DNA from: Elgaria multicarinata webbii | Taxonomy: Eukaryota; Chordata; Lepidosauria; Squamata; Anguidae | Direction of reading: 5' to 3' | Length of the DNA: 64,000 bases | Assembly (NCBI RefSeq): GCF_023053635.1 | Contig: NC_086188.1 | Span: forward strand, 818,501 to 882,500 | Shown here: positions 21,218 to 33,400 of the stretch, piece by piece | Position numbering within the stretch: the first letter of the stretch is position 1 | How the letters are laid out: each line of letters opens with the position of its first letter | Position numbers and translations under genes: made by a program | The notes under the pieces: generated by a model | What the model saw: only the letters and a program-made list of their open reading frames with translations | The model's database searches: none | Told to the model about the DNA's origin: nothing

Positions 21218-21682
21218 CCCGGAAGGTCCCCGTGAGGCACCTCCTGCCGCGGCCTGCAGTCCCGGGGAGCCCCTGCCCGGAAGGACGTGTGGAGGCGCCA
21301 CCTTCCGCGTGTCCAGGCAGAAACGGAGTCCTGCGCCCGGGGCGTAAAAGTGGCGGGGCCGCCTCCTGCTCCTCCTGCTCCTCCTCCGGGGCGGAGCCCG
21401 AGGGGCCGGGAGAGGCCGCTTCCAGCGGGGCCGCATCCGGCCTTGGCCCAGCCCCGGAGGAGGCGCTGTGGCAGAGGCGGCCGGGGCGCAGCGAGCTGGG
21501 CCGCCCGACGGAGCCGCAGCCGGGCACCGAGCCGAGCGACGCCGACGCCGACGCCGACGCCCGGAGGAGCCGCAGCCGAGCCGCCGGGCCGGGCCGGGCC
21601 CCCGCGTGCGCCTCCGCCTCCGCCGCCTGCGCGCCTGCCCCGCCCGCCCGCCCGCCCGCCTGGCGCCCCGCCGGAGCTCCTC

Positions 21683-21796
21683 ATGAGCCTCAACGAGCAC
21701 TCCATGCAGGCGCTCTCCTGGCGGAAGCTCTACCTCAGCCGGGCCAAGCTCAAAGCCTCCAGCCGCACCTCGGCTCTGCTCTCCGGCTTCGCCATG
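21683..21796 (+). CDS. ORAI1: ORAI1 exon 1 coding part
   Basis: 38 codons, ending ...LLSGFAM before a GTGAGC donor, the family's conserved intron position. The ATG context is weak (C at -3, A at +4). A second in-frame ATG at 21704, equal to human Met71, is also weak. The frame stays open upstream for over 100 codons of Arg/Pro-rich sequence but without any ATG. Confidence 0.93.
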
Positions 21797-24700
21797 GTGA
21801 GCGCCCCCCGCCTCGCCTCGCCTCGCCCCGGCCCGGCCCGGCCCGGCCCCGCCGCCCAAGGGCTCCCCCCGCGAACGTGGGAATGGCTTGGCGCAGCCCG
21901 CCGCGCAACTTGCGCGTCGCCTTAGGCGCCCGCCGGCTGTGCCGCAAACGTGGAAGGGTGTCGGCCGTGCAGGCTGGCTGGGGATGATGGGACCTGGACG
22001 CTGGCTCAGCCGCAGGGCGGCCAGGGGAGGCTGGACTGGGGGGCTTCAAGCAAGCCGCTGATCTCCCAGCGCCCCCCCCCCAACACACACACACACACAC
22101 ACACACTCCCCCTTTCCAACCTGCTGTATGAACATAAGGGCACTGGTCTCCCTTACGGGGCCGTTGTAACGAATAAGTACCGAGAGAGGCGGGTGCAGCA
22201 ATCGGAGTAACTACTAGGGCTGCAGCGTTAATTGAGCCGGTTTCATAGATTAAGGGCACCATCCTATGCATGTTCCGACAGGAAAAAATAAAGGGGGGGG
22301 GGCTACAGCTCCTGCTTGGGAGTGCTGGGAGTTGTGGGGCCTTTTCTGCCCAACCATGGATAGAGGACGGGGCCCTGAACGGTGCCAAGGCCCACCATGT
22401 TCCACTCCCCTGTGAATCACTCGTCTGCTGTTTCACTTCCTGAACTTGTGAATGTGCACAAACGCACAGCCACCCACCGGGTGAGTGAGACGTGGCTGTG
22501 TGGACGGCGCTGAGGGGTGGGAATGGAAGGAAGAACCGGCCGGGACCACTAATGCCTAACAGGCGTCCTTCATTTAGCTCTGTCAGTTCCCAACATTTGG
22601 GCCGCAACCCTTTGCACGCTTCTGTGGGAGTGAATTCCATTGGATTCTAGTTTGGAATGACTTCTGAGTAAAGACGCACAGGATTGTTCCGCAAGTCGCA
22701 CTTAAGCCTGAGCAAAAAGGCAACAACCCAGGACCCAGGAGGGAGGTGTGTGCCTTCAGAAGTGGAGTGGATTCCTTCCGCTTCTGATTGTAATCTTGAC
22801 TCCTAATGTATCCCGCCCGGAAACCGTTGATTATTGGGTGGATCAAAATTATAATAATGAAATGATGCCACCAGCAATAGAAAGCACAGTTATCGCACCT
22901 CTAAACTTCCCTTTCCTGTCAGGGGATGGTGGGTCGCTGGTGCCCGGGGCGGGTGGTTGTGAGGGCAGCTGGCCGTGGCTCGCTCGCTCGCTCGCTCACT
23001 CACCACGGCGATGGGGGCTTCACTGGCGGGAGCCACCCTTCCTTGGCTTCAGATGGCGCTTTCCCTGGCCCGTTCCTTGCACTTGGCGTGCCTGGGACGC
23101 CGCGTGCTTTATCTTTTTTACAAGTTCCTTGGAACATTGGGGAGCAGTGCGAACTTACTATCCTGTGATTTGCAGTTGTGTCGTCACGCGTTCCGCTTTC
23201 TGCATGGTTAATCCCTCGACTTTTAAGAGTTGTGTCCTGAATTAACGATGAACTTGTGAACGCGCAGAGTGTGTGTCCGTGGGGTGAACCAGCACACAAC
23301 GCTCAGAGGACCTGGCTCACTGCCACCCCCACCCCACCCTTCTCCTTCCTTTACTGCTGCTTTTTAGCTAGTTTGGGCTGTCCTGCCTTGTGAATGCTGG
23401 AAAACTCTGTGCATAGCAACCAGGTCAAACTACTGACCCTCCCCTGACGCCGGGGGTGTTGCACCCAGTGGCACTTCTATTGTTTTATTTAAGGTATTTG
23501 CAGGCAGGTAGGGTTTTGTTTTTTTACTACAATGGTCCAAGGTATAACTTTGATAAAAAACCCAATGCAGTCCAACGCGCCTGGAGTGCACCAGGTTGGG
23601 GAAAGCTATGATAAGTTAAGGCCTGAACCTGATGGTTGCATCCTTATTTGGATCAATCCACATTTCAATAAATTAAATATTTTCCCATCAGGGGTCTTTG
23701 GGGAGGACAAACCCTCTCCCATTGCCAGCGTTTGAGTGTGATGTCTTTGTGCAAAACATCTGTAGGGCATCAGATGGGGAGGCAGGACTGAGACCTCTTG
23801 AGCTGGACGCTGGGCCTAATTTTATTTAGATGTTTGTAGCAGCCAGGTGTCTCCGTGGTGCAGAAGGTGCTTCCTGTACGTTTTCCTCCGTCATCCTTGC
23901 AGCACAAAAATCTCCAGTGCTGTTATCATCTTCCTGTTGCAGATGAGGGTGGGGGAAGGGTTTTGAGGCCACCACGCCAGTTCATGGCCTAGCCCAGCGG
24001 TCCCCAATGTGGTGCCCTCCAGATGACTTGGGACTACGGCTCCCATCAACCTTCCTTCAACTGTGGAGGATGCCTGTTTCGGGAAGGTTGCCAAGGACCA
24101 CTGCAAGAAGGTGGAATTAATAAAACTGACTTGGCACTGAGGTGGACGAGAAGTTGCGCTCCAGGCGTTTCAGATTTCAACTCCCAGCATTACTGGGCCA
24201 CTGGTTGCGCTGGCAAGGGCTTCTGGGAGTTGAAGTCCCAAAGACCTGGAGATCCACCTCCTGTGCATGACTAGCTTACAGGACGCAGCTGCAGCCAGCA
24301 TGGCCTGCAGTTGGGGATGATGGGAGATGCAGTCTCAAATATCTAGAGGGTTCTGGGTCAGGAAGGCTGGTCTGAGCACAGTTCAAGCTCTGGCTTCCAG
24401 GTCCACAGTACCGGCTCTTATCGGAACCTCCCCATTCAGCCTTACCTGCTCGTGGGGGAGCTTGTGTGTTGCAGCCCCTGCAACCAAGCTACGGGTGCAA
24501 ATCCTGCGCACATTGAGACGGAGGACTCCCAGCACACCCCAGCCAGCCAGGACCCTTTTCTGTCTAAGCACGCGTAGGATTGGGCCCTATTGCTGCTGTA
24601 AAACCACAAACCGCTGTTTTGGCGGGACAAAAGAGGATGCTCTTTCAAAACGCGGCCCCTTCCGCACGGCAGCCGGAAAGATGTCAGCTGTTCTCCAGCA

Positions 24701-27488
24701 GCTAAAAACAGGCCGCAGGGCTCATGGGGGAGGCCGGCACCCCCCTGACTGACTGACTGACTGACAGGTGACTTGTGTTCCGGTTGCGGCTCCTGGGCGA
24801 GCACATGGCTCCTCTCCAGCGAAGGGCTTTCACTTCCCAGCTGCAGCCGCTGAAAACCTGGAGTGTCGCCACGGCACGAGGGCTGTTTCCCTGGGGTGGG
24901 GTGGGGTGGGGGGTCTTTGAAGGACGCGCAAGTCAGGAGGGGTGGATTCCGGCTGGGTTGGAGCTGGCGTTGACTCCCTCGCTGAAGCGCTCTTCTCGCC
25001 CGCGGGTCCAATTCTCTTGGGCACGTACTCGGTTGCTGTCGGGGAGGCCTGGCCTGCCTTTGAGCATGCCAGAAGACGGTGCTCGGGCTTCTTCCCAGTG
25101 GCGGGGTTGCACTGACTGGGGAAGCCGTCCGTGGGGGGATCACTACCCTGTCCCTCTTTGCTTACCCAAAACTGCTTTAACTGAGGGCTTTTCTACATGA
25201 GAGTTCTGTTTCTGGATTCCTTGAAAGATCAAGGTTGGATCCTTAACACATGTTCCCCCCCACCCCAGCAATATCTTTTTCTGCCTTTCTATATTATACA
25301 ACTGCTAGATGGTGCCACGGTACCACAGAATTGCACAACTACACGAGGGCTTCATGCTGCCATTTCCAGATAATACCAGACTTTCCTCGATTAAAAAAAA
25401 ACGCTGTGGAAAAGGTTGCAAAGAACAGGAGAGGCCCTGGAGGATGGCGACATTGTGTAAACCTCCAAACTATCTTGAGTGAGGAATGACGAGCCCACAA
25501 CAAACGACTCGGAGACTTTCTACATGAGACACCACCATCAGTTTATTTGATGCCGCTTTTCAATGGTTAAACCATGTTCAAAGTGGCTTTTGGCAACGTC
25601 AGGAAAAAGTGCATAAACCCCAGATGTTCCAGAGTCAAACCCGTGGCTCGTCCCACTCGGGATTGTCTACGCTTGCCTTCCCCAACCGGTTGCTCTCCAG
25701 ATGTGCTCCGCTGGCTCACGCCTCCTGTTTCTTTATACATTTCAAAGGCTGGAACTTTGGAAAGAGAATCCGTCTGAAGTTGTTGTTTGTGTTCGGTCCC
25801 TGCTCGATCCTTGCAGAATAAAGTCTCTCAGCCCCACTGACGAAGGAATGCCGTGGTTCATTTAAGTACAATCCATTCTACCGGGTTCTCCCATGTGGTT
25901 TCCCTGGGTGGAGACCTCTCTTGGCCTCCGCCCGGTTCCCTGCTCTCCTCCCAATTTCTTAACTGGCAAAGCCAAGTGCTGCCTTCTGGCTCCATCTTTA
26001 TTTGGGTTCAAAAGAGCAGCGTTGTGTTCTGGCTCTCAGACCTCTGCCTTGGACTTAGTTTCTTGAGCAAGTTCCTTTTCTTTTAGTCTCACCAGTTTGT
26101 GACCAGTTAGGTCCGTCACGACCCAGACGTGCTTGTCGACCCCCAAAGCTTGGGGAACCTTGAATTTACAGGCTTGCTTTCCGTTCATGCAAAATTTGAC
26201 TTTCCGTTCATGCAAAATTTTGGGCTGAGCTTGAGTGAGTAGCACTTTGTCGGTTTCCCTTGGCCTACGCAGGTAAGTATGAGTTCTGGCACACCAGGGT
26301 GGGTTTTCCTTTGTTTTTGTTTTAGAAGCACAATTGTGCAGCCTTTGGGAATTCGGTCTTCCTGTGCTCTTCCAAAACGTAAACTTTTCCGTGCGCCTCC
26401 GTTGTGCTGGGAAACGGCGGGGGTGTCTCCGTATCGGCACATCTGCCCACCCCAGTTTTGGGAGGTTCTGATTTCCTCTGCGCTTTCTTTGGGCAGCCAG
26501 TGATTGTTCTTGAAGGAAATGGTTTTCTTGGTTCCCGGAGGGTCTGCAGTTTCTGATCAGTGCATCCTTGCTAAGCAAAGTGAGAGCCTGGCTTTCCTCC
26601 AAGGCCCGGCCAGGCAAGCTCTTCAGCCCCAGAGCCTCCTTTAAGACGTTTCCTCCTCTCTCAGCTAGCCGGGAGGAAGGCCACGGGCTGCCGGGCGGAG
26701 GAGAGTGGAATTGTATAATGCTGCATTGTCCCCCCAAGGCAGTGAGCCAGGATGCTTGGCAGTGGCACCGTCCTCCTCCGGAGGAGGAAAGGTCTGCTTG
26801 AGAGAGACAACAGTCTTCCCCGAGCCGTTTGCCCCCAGGGTCTGAGGTGACGTCATGAATGACTCTGTGATCCATGCAGCTAAAAACAGACCCCCTCCCC
26901 TTCCTCCCGCTCCCTCTCCAGGTGGCCATGGTGGAGGTCCAGTTGGATGCAGACCACGACTACCCGCCGGGGCTCCTGATCGCATTCAGCGCCTGCACCA
27001 CGGTGCTGGTGGCCGTCCACCTCTTCGCCCTCATGGTCAGCACCTGCATCCTCCCGAACATCGAGGCGGTGAGCAACGTGCACAACCTCAACTCGGTCAA
27101 GGAGTCCCCGCACGAGCGCATGCACCGGCACATCGAGCTGGCCTGGGCCTTCTCCACCGTCATCGGGACGCTGCTGTTCCTGGCCGAAGTGGTGCTGCTC
27201 TGCTGGGTCAAGTTCCACCCCCTGAAGAAGAAGACGGCCGACGGCCGGGCCAGCAACTCCACCGGCTTCACGGCCGGCGAGGCGGCTGCCATCACCTCCA
27301 CCACCATCATGGTCCCCTTCGGGCTGGTGTTCATCGTCTTCGCGGTCCACTTCTACCGGTCGCTGGTGACGCACAAGACGGACCGCCAGTTCCAGGAGCT
27401 GAACGAACTCGCTGAGTTTGCCCGGCTGCAGGACCAGCTGGACCACAGGGGCGACACCCTGCCGCCCCCCGGAAGCCATTTTGCCTAA
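21683..27488 (+). CDS. ORAI1: ORAI1, store-operated calcium channel pore subunit (two exons)
   Basis: Exons 21683-21796 and 26922-27488 give 226 residues. ORAI1 forms the hexameric CRAC channel in the plasma membrane, opened by STIM proteins when ER calcium falls. The start [18 protein letters not shown] identifies ORAI1 rather than ORAI2. Key residues are kept: Arg28 (human R91), selectivity-filter Glu43 (E106), Asp47/49/51 (D110/112/114), TM3 Glu127 (E190), Pro170 (P245). An N-glycosylation site NST (Asn150) lies in the TM3-TM4 loop, which is 12 residues shorter than in human. The C-terminal STIM-binding helix ([16 protein letters not shown]) and the end GSHFA are intact. Four membrane segments are visible. 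The chosen start equals human Met64, the beta form; no upstream ATG exists in the leader. Confidence 0.96.
22083..22106 (+). repeat. (CA)n microsatellite
   Basis: About eleven uninterrupted CA units in ORAI1 intron 1. Confidence 0.92.
22253..22377. repeat. Family B palindromic element, diverged
   Basis: The left end AGGGCACCATCCTATGCATG and the middle GGGAGTGCTGGGAGTTGTGG followed by CTTTTCTGCCC match the family, but the right end is diverged. Confidence 0.5.
26036..26929 (-). other. Unidentified long open frame, possibly a fossil element
   Basis: An open frame of 297 codons in DNA of ordinary base composition, antisense to the ORAI1 intron and overlapping exon 2 by 8 bases. Its C-terminal part, about residues 220-297, is rich in Lys and Glu with words such as [19 protein letters not shown]. 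It looks more protein-like than the shadow frames elsewhere. I do not recognise the family. It could be a broken remnant of a retrovirus-like or other transposable element, a processed gene fragment, or chance. No intact element, terminal repeats or neighbouring parts were recognised. Confidence 0.3.
26922..27488 (+). CDS. ORAI1: ORAI1 exon 2 coding part
   Basis: The acceptor is CTCCAG. The exon begins [17 protein letters not shown] and ends GSHFA with TAA at 27486-27488. It carries part of TM1 and all of TM2-TM4. No frame disruption. Confidence 0.97.
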   Translation: MAMVEVQLDADHDYPPGLLIAFSACTTVLVAVHLFALMVSTCILPNIEAVSNVHNLNSVKESPHERMHRHIELAWAFSTVIGTLLFLAEVVLLCWVKFHPLKKKTADGRASNSTGFTAGEAAAITSTTIMVPFGLVFIVFAVHFYRSLVTHKTDRQFQELNELAEFARLQDQLDHRGDTLPPPGSHFA

Positions 27489-30400
27489 AGCCTGAACTCT
27501 GGACATCGCAAGGAAGCCGGGGCCAAAGTGTCTGCGGTGTTCTCTTGACTCCCTCGTGCATGAATTGGGCTGGGCTGTGGCGTTGGCTTGGAGAGAGGCC
27601 GGTCAGTAGCACTGTCCCTTAACGCTGTAGTGCTTTAGAAACAATCCCACCACCAACAACAACGATTCTCATGTTGCCTTTTGAGACACAGATGCCAGGG
27701 GAGGAATCCTGCCCCGGTCGCCTGCATCTCTCAGGGGACGCCCCCCTCTCCCCTCGTCGGTATCGCCCAGATGGATTCTCCTGAAATGTTGGTCCATGAT
27801 CTGGGGAAATGGAAATTCTGGGCTAACAGTTGCGGGGTGGTGGGTGGGAGGAAGTTAGAGGCTTATAGGGAAGCATCATATTTTTACTCCGTGTGTGTGT
27901 GTGTTTCATAACTGGCATTGGCTAGAGTGTATTATTGGCTTGTCAGATTCATGTTGCTCAGCCTGGATGCAAATGTACATGAGAGCATCTAGGAACCAGC
28001 ACTGCTGCCTGGCCCTGGTCAGGGGCTGCTTAGAACCCCAATTTTAGAGCAGGCGTAAGAGACAGACCCGTGGGGCGCAGGGAGTGAGAGACAGACCCAT
28101 GGGGCGCAGGGCCACCCAGGTGCAGGGTGGTCAGCTTTCAAGTATCTTGGCCTTCGGGTGTTTGCCTTTTTAAATTATTATTATTTAAGGAAAGCTGAGT
28201 GTCTAGTCTGCATGAATGTTAAAAAAAAATGCTTTAAAGCACGTGGGCAGTGCCTGCTAACATCTCGGAAACAGGAGGGGTAGCTGAGGAGTGGAACGCT
28301 GCAAAATAGAAGAACCTGAACAAATTGGCTTTTGATATGTGGGATTCGTACAGCGTGGTGTTTTTCTTTTCCTTATTGCAAAATTTGGCTCATCCTTACA
28401 AAAGTTTGTTTTTGCTTCTTCTAAGGAGAAGGTAGTAAACGATAACACTGTGTGTGCGAGTGTGAGGTTGAGATTATGGTCGTCAAGGAATGTACGTTTT
28501 GAAGATCCTCCCCAACCACACCTTCCATCAGGTCTTGCTGCCTGCTGGTTGTTAAAATGCTTTTACACTGGCTTCTGGCAGTGGGAGCCAGGAAATGCAT
28601 CGTGAAACCATTTCAGAACCCGTTTAACTGCCACACCTTCCCCCGTAAGGACCCTGGAAAATGTGGTTTCCGGGGGGACGGGGACCGTGCACCCCCGCTA
28701 CAACTACAGTTCCCAGGGGAAGGTGAGAGGTGTGGGAATTAAAATAGCCTTTGCAAATTGGTTTTATATTTTAGTCGCGTGCACAGACCCTTCGTCCTGT
28801 GGGTGTGGCGAGCAGCTCCTGGCTAAAAAACGGAGGGTCTTGCTTGTTTCAGAAGAAACCCTGGAGCACAGCGACCACTTCAGGAGCCAAGGAGTTCGCG
28901 TGTCCGAAGGGGCAGAGGCACCATCGCCAGTGAACCTGGAACGGAGCCCCACTGGGTAGCTTTTGAAGGGTGGGTTAGAGATCGCAGGAATTACACTTCG
29001 GGTAAACACAGGAAGCAGACGTACACCGGGGCAGGCACATTTTCATGCTCTAGCATGAAATGCACATTTTTGGCCGGCATTTTTAAATTTATAGATCTTT
29101 CTACGACTAAATTTGCATAATATTCCAGAAAGATAAAAGAACTACCCCGCAAATGTGCAGAATCCAGGCAGCTTGGGAAAAGTTGGGTCCACGGTGGGGT
29201 CCCGTGGGTCCGATGCGCAGAGAACTGAACTCGTAAGATTCTGTCGTGGGTTTCCGCGACGTGCAGGCAGCGCACCGCGGCCTCCGAAGCTGACAGGGCT
29301 CCAGGTGGCCGGGTGGGTATTATTTATTTTATTTATTTATTGGTTTAGCTCCATGGCTTTCATGAAGAACATGTTATAATCTGAAATAGACACAGGGAAA
29401 CGACCGGCGAGGGGAGAGATGGGAGGCCGGGGCAAACCTTGCCTTCAGCCCCTTCCTCGACTCCCGTCTCTGGCCCTGCTGGCTTCGGCTGAGGAGAGAG
29501 CTGTAGTCCGAAACATCTGGAGGCTGCCAATTCGGGGGAGGCGGCAAGAGCGTATCGGGGCCCAACGCCCCGTTCCTTGACCCAATTCCAGCGGATTGGG
29601 TCAAGGCGCTGCGGCCCAGGTGAGCCACGGATGGCGGGATTCTGCCGTAAGCCGTCCCCTTGGGAATCCTCGCTTGCTTCGTGCGCTGTGCCCGGGGCTG
29701 CTCTTTGGCCCTGGCCTTTGTATCACCGGGTTTGGGGCGTTTGCACTTTGTAGTGGCATTTTGCTGTTCAATTACTACTGGAATATCTGGGGATTGCTGG
29801 GAGTTGCAGGTCGACACTTTTGAAGATCGCCAGGTGGGGAAAAGCTGGGCCGGGTGTTTGGTTTCCATCTGGGCAGTTGATGGGTTTGGTGAGAGCAGGG
29901 CTTTGTTCCTGGGGGACCTCGCAGGCGGAGGCGGCTGCAGCCACGCAGGAGCCCAGAAACCGCTGGGGCGCATGGCCCAGGAAGCTGGCTGATGGAACTC
30001 TGGCCGGTTGCAGGGCTGGATGCAAGGAGCACGATCGGCCCGCTCCTAGCGAGGCACCGGGTGCGGGAACACGCAAGGGCTGCTGTCCGCTGCTCCAGGT
30101 GGCAGAATTGCGTCCGTCTCCAGTCCAATATTTTTTAATATGTGTTAGTCTTCTGTATTGCTCATGTACGGGTCTCTCATCCCAGGTTTCTGATCAGGTT
30201 CACGCCTACTTAATTTTGCTAATGCTGTAGCCTCAGGTGTTCCCCAGAGCAGGTACAGGCACACCCAGGGCCCTCCAGATGTTTTGGATGACCACCCCTA
30301 TACCCTCCAACCATGGGTTTGTTCTGTACAGGCCGGCGCTGATGGATGGTGCCTTTGAAAACATCTGGAGAGCCCCCGCCTTGCCTCCCGCTGCCCCAGA

Positions 30401-33400
30401 GCCTGCCTTCCTCCAAAGGCATTGGACTGCAACTCCCATCACAGCCATGCTGGCTGGGGATGATAGGAGTTGTCATCAGCACATCTGGAGTGGGCCGGGT
30501 TGGGGAAGGCGGCTCTCGGCGATTCACTGGGGCTCCAGAAGGCAGCGTTCAGAACTTGCTTCTAGACGAGAGCTGATTTAATCTTTCAAGTCAAAGTGAC
30601 CATTATTGTATTTATGTTTAGTTCTTTAACAAAAAGTTTGTGTATGTAGTGAGGTTATATAAACATGAATGGATCCGATACAAGTATTGGAATCAATCGT
30701 TAAACTAGTTCCAGCGTTCTTTAGGGTTTGTTCCCAATAGGATCTCTTTTGTGTTTGCTTGGAAGATACGTTCTTCAAGATCTTTAAGAACGTGGCTCTT
30801 TGCAACACATGGGTATGTGCTCTTGGTGCACTGAAGACATTTTCTTTGCAGAAGTATTTGACAAAACAGGGTTGGAATGTGTTTTGTTTGCAAATGTTTG
30901 TTCTTGCTCTTAAGAAGCAATCCTTTCACTTTTGGAGGTCAAAAAACTGTTGTATTCTGAGTTCATTCTTGGGTAAAGTTCCCAGTGGTTACCATTGAGG
31001 GCTGGAATGCTGGAAGTGTTTGAACTGGAGAGTTATTTCAGGGTGTGGGGGGCGGTGGCATCACACATCTCGGTGTGTGTTTTATCCCAAGAATTACGAT
31101 CTTTGAGCTGCATCGCCACTGCCTTTGCGGAACAGGAAAGGATGTTTTGGCTTCCCCAACACGGCCACCTTCTGTGGGCACTTGCTTAGGCTCCTCAGAA
31201 ACTCCCGTGGCACTTTTTAAACCCCCTAATCTCATGACTAACTTTAGCCTTTAGCCTTCATCATGGCAGAGAGAAATTTGAGAGCCAGGGCCCAGGAGAA
31301 GGTCAGTATCAGTGGTGAACAAAACAACCCCAAATCATGGACATCGTTGCTACGCTATTCAGGTTTGCCAGCTGCTGAAAATGCTAGTAATTTTTATGAA
31401 CTCCGGGAGGGGTCCCCTGACCATTGGTCATGCTGCCTGGGGCTGCTGGGGATTGCACTTGAAAGTGTCTGGAGGGGGCCCAGGCTGGGCAAGGCTGACC
31501 GATCCACGTAGGTGACCCTCTTAAGGTAGGGGGAGTTGGGCCTCCTGCGGCGCCACAGACACCGTCCAGTGTTGGAGAAGCGGCCAGGAGCTTCACCCCC
31601 GTGATGGGCGGGGTCAGAGGCAAAAGGGGCGTGGCCGGAGTACCAGCAGAATTTAGGGTAATGCTCTTCCTGCGAGTGGCCAAACCTTCAACCTTTCAGG
31701 GGGCGGGGGCAGGGGCAGGGGGCTGCTCAAGAGCCAGAAAACCATCCAGCAAAGGGGGTGGGGGTGGGCCATCTGAATTGAGAAAGCCCCTTCCCCTCTT
31801 TCACGGCTAAAGGCTTTGGAGGAAATAACAGAAGATGTCAAGTTCCCAGAAGAGAACGTGAACTTCATTCCTAGGCGGCCCATGGGTCAATATGGAGCCG
31901 GTGCTGTGTGTGAGAGGTGGCCACTCCTGGCCAGGCCCCGCTCCCAAGACAGACGGCTCTTCCTCTGTGCCGGGCCCTGCAGGCCTCAGCCAAGGCTCCC
32001 TGCCGAGGGCGTTCTCTGACTTGGAGGCCTTCAGTCTAGGGAATCAATGGATATCAGGCCGTCTTCTCTTAAGTTTCCAGAAGCTATGCAATTGGTAACG
32101 TAGCAAATATGGCACTTAAAAAATGTACGCACTTAAAAAATAAAGTGGATTCGACTTCTTTTTTTTAAACCGTGGAGCCATTTTAATGGTAAACTGTTCA
32201 TAGCAACCATTCTGCAGTGGGGTGTTGTACATAAATGAGGTCCGGGGATATTTTTCACATGTGCAAATTTTCATAAATGGGTGGTTTTTGCCAAAGGTGG
32301 TTTTTGTTTTGTTTTGCAAATGCAGTGGGATCTTGTCGGTAACGTCCACACACACACACGCACACTGTAGACAATTGTCTCATTTCCCCTGTAGACAATT
32401 GTCATAAGCAAGCAGCCGTGGCTCTGTTACGCATGCTGTTGCCTGGTGTGGGTGGATGTTTTTAATTACACTTATCTGAAGAATTTGTACCTACTCTTGT
32501 TTGAAAATAATTGCTAAGATGACTAAAAATGAAACTAGAAAATTAAAATTATTTTTCCAGTTTACTCTGTGTGCATTTTGTACATCGCCTTTCTCTCTTT
32601 CTTTTCTTGGAAGGGTTTTCAGAGTTGTTGATTTCCCACTGTGTCTTATTGCGTATTTTGTAGGCGCTGCAGGGCGCATCGGAGGTTTGATTCAGGCGTA
32701 ATAATTTGAATCCTGGGTTTAGATTTCGTGGGTTCTGACGAGCTTGCCTGAAACCAGGAGAGGAAGAGGAGTCAATTGTCATGTGGGGGGGCAGAGGGGG
32801 GAGTGCACAAGCCCCAAATTACTTGCCAAACCATGGTTTAGCGTGTATGTGTGAACCAAGCTACAGTTTACATAGCAAAAATATTATAAAAAGTGGGGCA
32901 AGTCTCTTTCTCGAGGAGCTTCCAATCCAAATCTTTTATACAGCTGTAATTTTTCGCCCCAACAGTGGAAATCATTCTGTGGTTTTCAATGCTCACTCCC
33001 ATCCAGGCCAAGGGTCTGGCGCTCGGAGCCCTTTGCATCAGAAGCCCTGTGGGTTTGGCTCCCTGCCTGCATTGCCAGGCCCAGTTCAAGGGGCTCTGGA
33101 TTTTTACCTATGGATCCCCAAAAGGCTCTAGCCCAGGCATCCGTAAAAGTCTGTCTTCTCGGTTAATGCTTGTTTGCCGTCTGCAACAACGGTCATAAGA
33201 ACCCACTGAAATAGCACACTTTGCACTGGCTGAAATCCAGTGTATAAGGATGCAAGTGGAAACTTTTAGTAAGGACTGTTCAAACATGCATTCCCACCCA
33301 CCCGGGCCACCATTCCGAAAGGTCAAAATGCCTCTGCTAGGGTGTATTTACTTCAGGTAGGAGCCGTAAGTTGAAATATGCTGCCATTTTGGGCAGAGCT

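Larger units (their letters stand above)
21110..21960 (+). promoter_or_regulatory. ORAI1: ORAI1 CpG island and 5' leader
   Basis: Very CpG-dense block around exon 1, with GCCGACGCCGACGCC and GCCCGCCCGCCCGCC repeats. It covers the presumed promoter, a leader of about 450 bases, exon 1 and the start of intron 1. No ATG occurs between the TATA-like box at 21211 and the exon 1 start at 21683, so the leader has no upstream AUG. Confidence 0.8.
21797..26921 (+). other. ORAI1: ORAI1 intron 1
   Basis: 5,125 bases. Contains a CA repeat (22083-22106), a family B element (22253-22377), a partial family B element (about 24512-24590), family A copies (about 24000-24080 and 24120-24260), a GACT repeat (about 24746-24765), and an unidentified antisense long open frame (26036-26929). 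No extra exon is supported. Confidence 0.75.

Noticed and set aside
21206-21859. 217-codon minus-strand frame in the ORAI1 CpG island
   Set aside because: Arg/Gly/Ala-rich low-complexity translation caused by CpG-rich sequence; the real gene is on the other strand.
28057-28115. Short tandem duplication of about 28 bases (GAGACAGACCC ... GGGGCGCAGGG)
   Set aside because: Only two units, likely replication slippage; no functional signal.
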